A stretch of DNA of 64,000 nt from Rana temporaria (taxonomy: Eukaryota; Chordata; Amphibia; Anura; Ranidae), in the NCBI RefSeq assembly GCF_905171775.1, contig NC_053499.1, forward strand, positions 145,745,251 through 145,809,250, in the 5' to 3' direction. The notes below the pieces were generated by a model that was not told the origin of the DNA, searched no databases, and saw only the letters and a program-made list of their open reading frames with translations. The position numbers and the translations under genes were made by a program. Of the stretch, positions 25,746-34,072 are shown one piece after another (the first letter of the stretch is position 1; each line of letters begins with the position of its first letter).

Positions 25746-26084
25746 GTTTTGACAATAAAACCTAGAAGCGTATTGGTTACTATGCACAGCTGCACCAGTT
25801 TTAGTAAATCTCCCCCAAAGTGTTTTTTTTTTTTTTATTCTTTTCTGGAAATATGTTACCTCCTATAAGCTTCGAGTGGGATTACCAGCTGCTTGTTTTT
25901 TTTTTATCTCAGTGCAGAATGACAGGTACGCACATTATCATCATGCATTATGTCAGCACAACTATATATTATGCCAAATGGAGGAACTTATTCCAAGTGT
26001 CTTCATTTTGTATATTTAGCTTCCCCTTTTTACAGGACATTGACATCTGAGGGGTACAAATATTTTCTGTAGTTTCCGTTTAGG

Positions 26085-26470
26085 AATTCAAGGTATGGGG
26101 CATAAATGAAGGTGACGTGACTGATATTCACGATCAAGCCTATCATAATAAATAGTTGGCAGCCTCTAATTAGCCTGACTGATGTGCTCTGCTACGGCTG
26201 CCATTCCAAGCTTAGAAAGCGATTGAACAGAGAGGCTGCAAATTGCCCAATGTCCTCGGCGCTGCTTCCAGACGATCGTTAAGGTGCCATTGGCTGCCTG
26301 GAATTTCTGAATGCGCTCACTTTTTGTGTGGAGGGGGCCTATAATGACTTCATGAGACATCTAATGAGCTAAGATGACGGACGACGCAGAAGATAATCAA
26401 TCAAACAAATGGTAGAAAGACGGCAGGAGCCCGCGCAGTTTGTGTATACGTTCAGCATCTGAACGCATAC
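26085..26470. other. Possible conserved non-coding element
   Basis: Low-repeat, balanced composition with homeodomain-type cores (CTCTAATTAGCC at about 26165, AATCAATCAAACAAATGG near 26396) and no coding frame. This is the look of a developmental enhancer, but no alignment is available to me. Confidence 0.3.
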
Positions 26471-26927
26471 AGTACGTCTACAAAGATTGACTCCATTCTC
26501 ACACTGAAACACAGAAGCACTGTTTCCTGCTGAAAGAAATGACTATTTGCTAGAAGAAAAACACAACTTTATAGGTCATTTATGCCAGAACTGCTAAATA
26601 AATATTTACTTTTTCATACATTTTAATACATTATTCCTCTTTCAGTATGGATGACCGTCCCTGAATTGTACCTTTCTGTGTCTCAAAACTGCTTTTCGTT
26701 TTAGTAATTTACTGAAAAAGTCACGCATAGTTCTGATGGGGATGGGTTGCAGTTTTGGTTAAATTGATGTGCAATAACATAAAAATTATATGAGGCTACT
26801 TCCAGGTTACATAAACCACCAAACCCCTCTCCGCCACCCCTCCTACCCCAAAATCTCTTTACAGTGAGATATGGGGTCAGTAAGACCCCACATCTCACCT
26901 CTAGACTGGGAAGCCTAAAATAATAAA

Positions 26928-27666
26928 TAGGGCTGGGGAAATTCCTCGATTTAATCTTTAATTTTTTTGATCGATCAAAATTCTTTTGATCGATCAAAAT
27001 TCTTGACATCACCGGACAGCCTGGACAGTGAGACTTACCCTGCTGGATACGAGCAAACTGCACCCATTGGATTGAGGTACCTTTGCATCTGTGAAGCAGG
27101 AGGATGCATCAGGCTCCACCAGGGAAAGGGGGCAAAAATAATCATTGTTTTCCTGTCCTAAGCAGTTTTGTGCAGACAATTCTTTGTGTATCGACAACAG
27201 CTGTTTCGTGCGAAAGACTGTTCCGTGCGAAAGACTGTTCAGTTCTTCAGGGTATATTGTCAATAAAATGCGATCATGTCTGGCTAAAGTGATGCCTACT
27301 TGCCTACTATAAAGTGACTGACAGTCAATATACTAGATACGTTTTATAATTAAAGTTAAACTAACTTTCTACGTTTTTCTTAAAGTTTAATAAGAAAAAA
27401 ATTACTTACGCCAGTACTAATGTTTGAATTTAAAACGTATTTGTGTGAACTGTGAAGTTAAGTCATGGATTGTGGAAACTAACTAGTGTCGGGTGATTGT
27501 ATATAGTGTATACCACATTTACCACTGACTAATGCAGAGTTGCAAGGAGATCAGCTAAAAGTAGTTGGATCTGTATGTGCGTTATAATTAATCGAAATTA
27601 GTCGATTAATCGCTTAAAAAAAAAACGATTAATCGAACACGAAAATTTTAATCAGTAACAGCCCTA
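26928..27666 (+). mobile_element. hAT-type element, copy A (holds the empty LTR target site)
   Basis: Runs from TAGGGCTG to CAGCCCTA. The flanks are only partly alike (5 of 8 bases), so it is old. It is in the opposite orientation to copy B at 29389-33492 and collinear with it, minus the LTR element. A hAT C-terminal dimerisation remnant on the plus strand (around 27120-27290, including CERLF) is broken by frameshifts, a 16-bp duplication and a deletion of about 36 bp relative to copy B. ATAAT at 27584-27588 is the undivided equivalent of the site where the LTR element entered copy B. Confidence 0.8.
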
Positions 27667-28310
27667 ATGATATTAATAAAAAACGATCCTGGCTTCCTGC
27701 CATTTGTTTGAATGCAGAGGCCGGGCGTGACATCATAACATTGCGCCCAGGCTCTGAACGATCATAGAGACTCCGGAGACCATCTGGTCCACCAAAAATC
27801 TCTATGGTAAACATCCGGGCCGGCGGATCCTGTCTCTGACTCATCAATGGCAGCGATGAATAAGTAGAAGCACTGGAGGGCGGCGGGAGAGGGAACGCCC
27901 CAGAATCGCGTATGAAAAAGACGATATCTGAGTGATGCTTGTAGCTGCAGGCCTCAATCAGATATGCCCACTCAAAGTCAAGGATGTCATATGATGGCCG
28001 GCAGGTGGGAAGTTGTTAAGATTTAAGGGGGTTAAGCAGAGAGTGTACCACTGGGGGAATGGGCTTGCCCTGTCACTCTGTCTGGGTGAAACCAGTGTCT
28101 CAGAGGGGCCTGAGCGAGCCCCTGCTCAGCCAATCCGGACCCTCTGAGTTTAATGAATTACCTATGCTGGGTAATGCGACAAGTGCTTTGCCCCAGTGAC
28201 ATTGTGTAGAAAGAGGTAGGCAACCTTTGAGAGGTGGAGATCTACCCAAACAACAAGAAATTAACTAGCAAGGCCTAACTAAATAGTAAGAAGACTTTAG
28301 AAAAATATAT
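27667..28310. other. No gene recognised
   Basis: Possible old hAT end near 28210 (GTAGGCAACCTTTGAGAGG), otherwise nothing. Confidence 0.4.
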
Positions 28311-28311
28311 T

Positions 28312-28745
28312 GTATTTTTCGCTCCATAAGATGCACCTGACCATAAGTCCCACCTAGGTTTTAGAGAAGAAAACAAGACAAAAAATTCTTCTGAACCAAA
28401 TAGTGTACTAAAATATTTACCAGTGCTCATGAAATGCAGCCTTACCAGTGCCAATTAAATGCAGCCTGACCTGTGATAAGAAAATGCAGTCTGACCTGTT
28501 CCAATAAAATGCAGCCTTACCTGTGCCACCTCCACCTCGCACATACTGACATTACTTATGCATCCGCCTGTCACTCAGAAGACAGAGCAGCAGCCACTGT
28601 GGCCATACTCCATTCTGCTGCTCGGGCTGTTCTGCCTTCTGTGAGTGACAGACCCAACGGGAGATCGCCCTGCCGCTGGCCCAGTATTGTAACATGGCTG
28701 GGGGGGGGGGGGTGCTGGCCAGTGTTCGCTCCATAAGACATTTCC
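28312..28745. mobile_element. MITE with TTCGCTCCATAAGA ends
   Basis: The left edge TTTTTCGCTCCATAAGATGC is echoed near the right edge by GTTCGCTCCATAAGACATT, in direct rather than inverted order, suggesting truncation or rearrangement. A short tandem AAATGCAGCCTTACCTGTGCC-like repeat occupies about 28430-28530. Confidence 0.45.
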
Positions 28746-29464
28746 ATTCAGTTATAAAGGGACCTGAGCAGCAAAGCAAGGGGAACCTGGATAGGAGAGG
28801 CTGTGTGGGTGGCTTTTACTGGAGCAGATCCGCTTTCCTTCCTGCGGCAATTGAATTGGAGAGGAGGAAAAGCCGGCGGCTCAGACCCACCCCCTCACTT
28901 CTCATTGGCTCTCTTTCTATGATTGACAGCAGCAGAAGCCAGTGACACCCACTGCTGTTTCAGCCAATGAGGAGGGAGAGCCATGGCTCTCATGCACATC
29001 ATTGGATCAAGATGGGGCTCAGGTAACTATTGGGGGGGCTTTTTAGATTGCATTAAGGTAAAAACAACTTCTGCCTTTAGAACCACTTTAATAGGTACTT
29101 CACGAGCCTCCACACCCATGGAGAAAGCCTAAAACAGAAAACTAAGACAGCCACCTCATCTAAGGATTGGTAAGCTGCTGTATATTACATGTTTGTTCTT
29201 AGGTTTATAAAAAAGAAAAGCACAATTGTAGAAATGTATTATGCAATTAAAAGAAAAACTTTTTTTTCAAACATAAATGTTATTTTATAAAAACACACAC
29301 AAAAAAATCTTTCAGTACAAAGTGTAACATTAAAAGATACACACATAGTTATCTCAGACAAGGCCGGCAGTCTGTCAGGTGTAAATAATAGGGCTGTTAC
29401 TGATTAAACTTTTCGTTTTCGATTAATTGATTTTTTTTTTAATTGACTAATTTCGATTAATTAT

Positions 29465-29999
29465 TGTGATACATTTACCTATATGTCTCAGTTTACTGCT
29501 CCCTGCTAGCCAGGTTATTGATGTGCTAATGTCCCCTCACTATTTCTAAAGGTTAATTGATCTATTGTGTTGTGTGAAGGAGAGCTGGGTTTAAGTGGCT
29601 TGTGTTAATTATTCTGATTGCTTCATTGTGGTAATTATCTCTCTATATGCGGGGTCGAGCGGTCTGGTTGATGTATTCAGTACAGCTAGTGCTCAGCGTC
29701 ATTGATGTCATTGTCTAAAGAAAATGTGTTTCAGCATCGGCCCCGTCGTGTCTACCTAGTCATCTGTATGGAAGCCCCAGTGTGAGGGGGGCGGAGATTT
29801 GTCATTGTAACAGTTTTGGAAATGACATATAAGCTGTGTGTGTTATAACATTAAAGTCTGTGTTGTTCAAGCAGTAAGCTTGTCTCATGTGTGGCTTTCT
29901 GGGCGATTCCAGGGATATCCCTCCTCGTGGAATATTGGGGTGATTTTCGTTATGGGAAGAAGGGAACGTTGACGGGGATATCATACCGATACCGTCACA
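29465..29999 (+). repeat. 5' LTR of the gag-HEXIM element
   Basis: 535 bp starting TGTGATAC and ending CGTCACA. Contains a TATAAG box at 29828-29833 and an ATTAAA poly(A) signal at 29850-29855. If the TATA box is used, transcription would begin at or just after the poly(A) signal, giving a short R region and keeping the signal out of the RNA 5' end; this is inference. Confidence 0.95.
29828..29855 (+). promoter_or_regulatory. LTR core promoter and poly(A) signal
   Basis: TATAAG at 29828-29833 lies 17 bp before ATTAAA at 29850-29855. The same pair occurs in the 3' LTR at 32626-32631 and 32648-32653. Confidence 0.55.
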
Positions 30000-30005
30000 A
30001 TTGGT

Positions 30006-30022
30006 TGGTAGCAGTGGGATTT
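30006..30022 (+). promoter_or_regulatory. Primer binding site, tRNA-Leu-like
   Basis: TGGTAGCAGTGGGATTT begins 6 bases after the 5' LTR. It matches the complement of a vertebrate tRNA-Leu 3' end (TGGCAGCGGTGGGATTC) at about 14 of 17 positions, from memory. It would prime minus-strand DNA synthesis. Confidence 0.7.
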
Positions 30023-30135
30023 TTCCCTTCTATTCCCCTTCACACCCGGATTCCAAGCAGACACTGGAAGAACTACTGGAAGTTCGTGGAAGGATTGCTA
30101 GCAACAAAACCAAGCGGGTCATCATAGCAGAATCA

Positions 30136-31875
30136 ATGGAGCTAGACCAGGAGGACGGGATTGCAGCAACGCCAGCAGTACAAGAGATGGAGACACCAGT
30201 GATTCAGGAGGAGGAATCGCCAGCCAACAAGCTAATGAGAGAGAAGCTAGCGTGGTTCGGCCCGAACCCAACGCCAGATGTGGTACTGAAAGTGATGGAC
30301 ATGTTAGTAAACGCAGAGCTACAGAAGGCTAAAGAAATAAGAGACGCAGAGCTACAGGAGGCTAAAGAAATAAGAGACGCGGAGCTACAGAAGGATAAAC
30401 AAATAAGAGACGCAGAGCTACAGGAGGATAAACAAATAAGGGACGCAGAACTACAGAAGGATAAACAAATAAGGGACGCAGAACTACAGTTAAAACTGGC
30501 AGCAGTCCAACAAGCAGCCGCACATTCTCCAAACAGTGAGTACAGCACAGCAGACGCAAGGAAGATTCCGTTTAGCGCTTTTAAAGCTTTTGATGAAAAG
30601 GACTGTGAGATTGATAACTTCCTGGCGGATTTTGAGCGACAATGTAACCTGCACCGAATAGCTAGAGGAGACTGGGTTGCAATATTGTCAGGCAAACTGT
30701 CAGGCAAAGCTTCTGATGCTTTCCGGACCGTGCCAGATCAGGATATCCATAGCTACGCCAGGGTTAAAGAAGTGCTCCTGGCTCGTTATGCAGTAACCCC
30801 AGAGTCCCACCGACAGAAGTTCAGGGACTCACGCAAAACCACGAAAGACTCTTATGCGGAATGGGCATGCCAATTGTCCCGGTCGGCCTCTAACTGGGCT
30901 AACAGCAGCCAGGCCACCACCGCAGAGGACATTTTGCAACTAATGCTCCTGGAGCAATTTTACAATCACATCCAGACGGACGTCAAAGATTGGGTGAGAG
31001 ATCGCAGGCCCATGACTCTACCAGAGGCCGCGAAGTTGGCGGATGAATATGCAGATACTCGCAAGACGAACCAGGTCACACCACAGGAACAACCTCCACC
31101 ACAAACGGTGCCCTCACACCCACCAACCGCTAGATACCAACCTCCTAACAGACCGGTGACATCTAGCCCTCGCTATCATCGCCAGGAGGGCAACGAACAA
31201 CGCTGCTTCCGGTGCAAACAGCTGGGTCACTTCAAGCAGAATTGCCCCATGAATGACAACACCAGGTCAAATTGGTCTCAACCTGGGTACCGCCCACCAG
31301 CAGCAGCCCATTGTGTAGACTCGGCTTGGGATCCAAAGGAGCTGGGTCAGGAAGAACCATTGGGCACCCCTTACGAAGCCCTCATGGTACAATCTGTTAT
31401 TACGGACAACAGGGAACACCATTGTCAGCTGGCCATGGGCGACAGCCCTGAGCCGGAGGGGCCCTGGAGGGAGCTGGGCAGAAAGAGGCACCGCCGGCCA
31501 CCCTTCAAGAAGAAGAGGTCCTGGAAGCCGTATAACAAGCTGACCTGGGAGGAGAAGAAGCGACTGGAGGAGAGGGAGTCGCAGCGGGCGTCCCAGATGC
31601 GTGCCGAGATGTTCGCCAAGGGCCCACCGGTGGCCCCTTACACCACCACCCAGTTCCTGATGATGAAGGACCATGTGGAGAGCCTGCAGGACATGAGCAA
31701 GCAGGAGCTGATCCGTGAGTACATAGAGCTGGAGGAGTGCATAAGCCGCATGGAGGAGGAGAACAACCACCTGAGGTCACAGCAGCATGAACTGGAGATG
31801 GAGCTGGAGAAGCTCCAAGAGGAGAACCGGCGGCTGCGGAGGGAGCAGGGGGTGGCTGACCTTATGGGGCTCTGA
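30136..31875 (+). CDS. Gag-HEXIM fusion protein (capsid + zinc knuckle + HEXIM C-terminal half)
   Basis: 579 residues. The frame is open from 29944 but the first ATG is at 30136, so that start is used; its context is only moderate (T at -3, G at +4). Residues 60-117 are five 11-residue charged repeats (AELQKDKQIRD type). Residues 146-309 are a helical Gag capsid/SCAN-like domain. Residues 357-370 are a CCHC knuckle (C357, C360, H365, C370), expected to bind packaged RNA. From about residue 448 the protein reads as HEXIM1/2: an arginine-rich motif (RKRHRRPPFKKKR, 449-461), WKPYNKLTWEEKKR, RAEMFAKGPPVAPY, a PYNT-like motif (PYTTTQF, 501-507) and a cyclin-T-binding coiled coil (MSKQELIREYIELEECISRM and onward, 514-570). 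Known of HEXIM: the basic motif binds 7SK snRNA, PYNT inhibits CDK9, the coiled coil binds cyclin T1. The HEXIM acidic segment and N-terminal half are missing. Inference: the product could tie Gag particles to 7SK or P-TEFb. Confidence 0.92.
   Translation: MELDQEDGIAATPAVQEMETPVIQEEESPANKLMREKLAWFGPNPTPDVVLKVMDMLVNAELQKAKEIRDAELQEAKEIRDAELQKDKQIRDAELQEDKQIRDAELQKDKQIRDAELQLKLAAVQQAAAHSPNSEYSTADARKIPFSAFKAFDEKDCEIDNFLADFERQCNLHRIARGDWVAILSGKLSGKASDAFRTVPDQDIHSYARVKEVLLARYAVTPESHRQKFRDSRKTTKDSYAEWACQLSRSASNWANSSQATTAEDILQLMLLEQFYNHIQTDVKDWVRDRRPMTLPEAAKLADEYADTRKTNQVTPQEQPPPQTVPSHPPTARYQPPNRPVTSSPRYHRQEGNEQRCFRCKQLGHFKQNCPMNDNTRSNWSQPGYRPPAAAHCVDSAWDPKELGQEEPLGTPYEALMVQSVITDNREHHCQLAMGDSPEPEGPWRELGRKRHRRPPFKKKRSWKPYNKLTWEEKKRLEERESQRASQMRAEMFAKGPPVAPYTTTQFLMMKDHVESLQDMSKQELIREYIELEECISRMEEENNHLRSQQHELEMELEKLQEENRRLRREQGVADLMGL
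30313..30489 (+). repeat. 33-bp in-frame tandem repeat in gag
   Basis: About 5.3 copies of a 33-bp unit (core GACGCAGAGCTACAG) encode the 11-residue charged repeat AELQ(K/E)(A/D)K(E/Q)IRD. The period is a whole number of codons, so copy number can change without frameshift. Predicted to be a continuous helix. Confidence 0.9.
31435..31875 (+). other. Captured HEXIM-derived segment of the fusion gene
   Basis: From about 31435 codons switch to mostly G/C third positions (runs of CTG, GAG, AAG), unlike the mixed use in the gag part, and the protein switches to HEXIM similarity by 31477. An in-frame ATG at 31435 could be a relic of the captured transcript or a chance codon. Coding blocks: basic RNA-binding motif 31480-31518, PYNT-like motif 31636-31656, coiled coil 31675-31845. 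Roughly 60 residues of acidic linker found in HEXIM1 between the last two are absent, joined at about 31663-31674. Confidence 0.85.
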
Positions 31876-32262
31876 TTCCCCTCCCCCCCCCGGACTCTGA
31901 GCACCAGTGCTACAGCATTTCAACAAATATAACTTTTTCTTTTTATGAATCTCCTGGGATTGTCACTTCAGAGCCATAACCTGCCCCCTCCCATAGCGGG
32001 ACACCTAGACGGCGGCGCACAGACCCATTCGCTGTCTTCACACTGACTTCTGGTGACTTTGCAGATCGCACAAAGACTTGGGGACTGACCGGCGTGTGAT
32101 CTGACGACCCGGTGACATACCTGAGTCTGAAGCAGTTGCCAAGGGAGGTCAGTCATGCCAAACGGAGTTAACCTCTGACTAATAGCTCTGAACCCGTCAA
32201 CCCTACTGGACCAGGGAAGGTCCAACCGGGTTTGCCGGAGCAGGGAGCAAAAGGGGGGCCAT
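31876..32262 (+). other. 3' non-coding region and polypurine tract
   Basis: No open frame of note. It begins with a C-rich stretch (TCCCCTCCCCCCCC) just after the stop and may include captured HEXIM 3' sequence; I cannot tell. The polypurine tract GGGAGCAAAAGGGGGG at 32243-32258 sits four bases before the 3' LTR and would prime plus-strand synthesis. Confidence 0.7.
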
Positions 32263-32797
32263 TGTGATACATTTACCTATATGTCTCAGTTTACTGCTCC
32301 CTGCTAGCCAGGTTATTGATGTGCTAATGTCCCCTCACTATTTCTAAAGGTTAATTGATCTATTGTGTTGTGTGAAGGAGAGCTGGGTTTAAGTGGCTTG
32401 TGTTAATTATTCTGATTGCTTCATTGTGGTAATTATCTCTCTATATGCGGGGTCGAGCGGTCTGGTTGATGTATTCAGTACAGCTAGTGCTCAGCGTCAT
32501 TGATGTCATTGTCTAAAGAAAATGTGTTTCAGCATCGGCCCCGTCGTGTCTACCTAGTCATCTGTATGGAAGCCCCAGTGTGAGGGGGGCGGAGATTTGT
32601 CATTGTAACAGTTTTGGAAATGACATATAAGCTGTGTGTGTTATAACATTAAAGTCTGTGTTGTTCAAGCAGTAAGCTTGTCTCATGTGTGGCTTTCTGG
32701 GCGATTCCAGGGATATCCCTCCTCGTGGAATATTGGGGTGATTTTCGTTATGGGAAGAAGGGAACGTTGACGGGGATATCATACCGATACCGTCACA
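32263..32797 (+). repeat. 3' LTR of the gag-HEXIM element
   Basis: 535 bp, read against the 5' LTR without finding a mismatch. Followed directly by ATTAT, the second copy of the target duplication. Confidence 0.95.
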
Positions 32798-33074
32798 ATT
32801 ATAACTCACATACAAATCCAACTACTTTTAGCTGATCTCCTTGCATTGCAACTCTGCATTAGTCAGTGGTAGATGTGGTATACACTATATACAATCACCC
32901 GACACTAGTTAGTTTCCACAATCCATGACTTAACTTCACAGTTCACACAAATACATTTTAAATTCATTTTTTCTTATTAAACTTTAAGAAAAACGTAGAA
33001 AGTTAGTTAAACTTTAATTATAAAACATATCTAGTATATTGACTGTCAGTGACTTTATAGTAGGCAAGTAGGCA

Positions 33075-33344
33075 TCACTTTAGCCAGTCACGCAGACATA
33101 CCAGAGTGTTTATATTTTCTGGAAGCAGACATGATCGCATTTTATTGACCATATACCCCGAAGAACTGAACAGTCTTTCGCACGGAACAGATGTTGCCGA
33201 TACGCAAAGAATTGTCTGCACAAAACTGCTAAGGACAGGAAAACAATGGTTATTTTTGCCCCCTTCCCCTGATGGAGCCTGATGCATCCTCCTGCTCCAC
33301 AGATGCAGAGGTACCTCAATCCAATGGGTGCAGTTTGCTCGCAT
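33075..33344 (-). pseudogene. hAT transposase C-terminal dimerisation fragment
   Basis: An 89-codon open frame ending in a typical hATC segment: FVQTILCVSATSVPCERLF, then SSSGYMVNKMRSCLLPEN and LVCLRDWL. Family knowledge: this motif mediates transposase dimerisation in hobo/Ac/Tam3 and ZBED-like proteins. The N-terminal zinc finger and catalytic DDE core are absent, so it is a relic kept in an internally deleted element. Confidence 0.85.
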
Positions 33345-33379
33345 CCAGCAGGGTAAGTCTCATCGTCCAGGCTGTCTGG

Positions 33380-33446
33380 TGACGTCAAGAATTTTGATCG
33401 ATCAAAAGAATTTTGATCGATCAAAAGAATTTTGATCGATCAAAAA
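33380..33446. repeat. Tandem palindromic TTGATCGATCAA units in hAT copy B
   Basis: Three copies of TTTTGATCGATCAAAA spaced by GAA, about 19-bp period. Copy A has two (26966-27005). Each unit is a perfect palindrome; the position just inside one end is where hAT transposases usually bind subterminal repeats. Confidence 0.8.
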
Positions 33447-33619
33447 AATTAAAGATTAATTAAGGAATTAATCTTTATATTCCCCAGCGCTAGTAAATAA
33501 CACAACATGGGACAATATTATCCTTAGAACTTGTGACCACCTGTTTAGTATTAACCTCAGACGTTTAACATTACTCTAGGGTCGTCAGGTAGGGGGGTAT
33601 CGTCATGTCTCAAGTATCA

Positions 33620-34067
33620 GGCCTCGTACAGACGAGCGGATCTGTCCGATGAAAATGCTCCGCGGACCGTTTTCATCGGACATGTCCGCTGGGATCATTT
33701 GGTCTGATGGCTGTACACACCATCAGACCAAATTTCCTGTTGACAGACGACGCAGTGATGTGGCGGGGACGATGACGCGGCGACGTGCGCAAACCCGGAA
33801 GTTAAATGCTTCCACACATGCGTCGAATCACTTTGACGTCATGCGCGGGTTCTCGGGCCAGCGGACATGTCCGATGAGTCATACTGACCATCGGACATGG
33901 TTCCAGCGGACATGTTTCTTAGCATGCTAAGAAACATTTGTCCGCTTTGAACCTGTCCGGCCGGCTGGAAAATTGTCCGGTCGGCCCTACACACGACCGA
34001 ACATGTCCGCGGAAACTGGTCCGCCGGACCAGTTTCAGCGGACATGTTCGGTCGTGTGTAGGAGGCC
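33620..34067. mobile_element. Palindromic MITE with GGCCTCSTACASACGA ends
   Basis: The left end GGCCTCGTACAGACGA and right end TCGTGTGTAGGAGGCC are inverted repeats. The interior is dense in GGACATGTCCG and CGGACATGTTC palindromes. Same superfamily style as 42075-42505 and 53215-53705. Confidence 0.8.
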
Positions 34068-34072
34068 CCAGA

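Larger units (their letters stand above)
29465..32797 (+). mobile_element. Non-autonomous LTR retroelement carrying a gag-HEXIM fusion gene
   Basis: A complete LTR element: two 535-bp LTRs (TGTGA...TCACA) with no difference seen by eye, a 5-bp target duplication ATTAT (29460-29464 and 32798-32802), a tRNA-Leu-like primer binding site at 30006 and a polypurine tract at 32243-32258. Between the LTRs is 2,263 bp with one 579-codon gene and about 390 bp of 3' non-coding sequence. No protease, reverse transcriptase, RNase H or integrase is encoded, so pol functions would have to come from another element. The 5-bp duplication and Gag type suit a Ty3/Gypsy-like (Gmr1/SCAN-related) or retroviral lineage; I cannot choose without pol. 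Identical LTRs and an intact gene imply recent insertion. Confidence 0.93.
29389..33492 (-). mobile_element. hAT-type element, copy B, split by the LTR retroelement
   Basis: The ends TAGGGCTG and CAGCGCTA are flanked by a perfect 8-bp duplication GTAAATAA (29381-29388 and 33493-33500). Without the LTR element and its 5-bp duplication it is 766 bp, close to copy A (739 bp). The minus strand carries a clear hAT C-terminal dimerisation segment (33075-33344). The subterminal region has tandem TTTTGATCGATCAAAAGAA units. Too short to encode a full transposase, so non-autonomous. Confidence 0.9.

Noticed and set aside
26966..27005. Operator-like palindromes suggesting a regulated promoter
   Set aside because: The same units occur in the sister hAT copy at the same position, so they belong to the transposon end.
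30001..30135. Extending the fusion protein upstream to 30001
   Set aside because: There is no ATG in this part of the frame; it would overlap the primer binding site.
30204..30707. 167-codon minus-strand frame opposite gag
   Set aside because: Its repetitive CSSASLI pattern is the antisense of the 33-bp gag repeat; no family resemblance.
31267..31770. 167-codon minus-strand frame opposite the HEXIM segment
   Set aside because: Shadow of a GC-rich coding region whose plus-strand frame is clearly recognised.
30136..31875. A normal host hexim gene or a stable domesticated gag gene
   Set aside because: LTRs, target duplication, PBS and PPT frame the gene exactly, and the HEXIM N-terminal half is replaced by Gag; it is carried by a mobile element.
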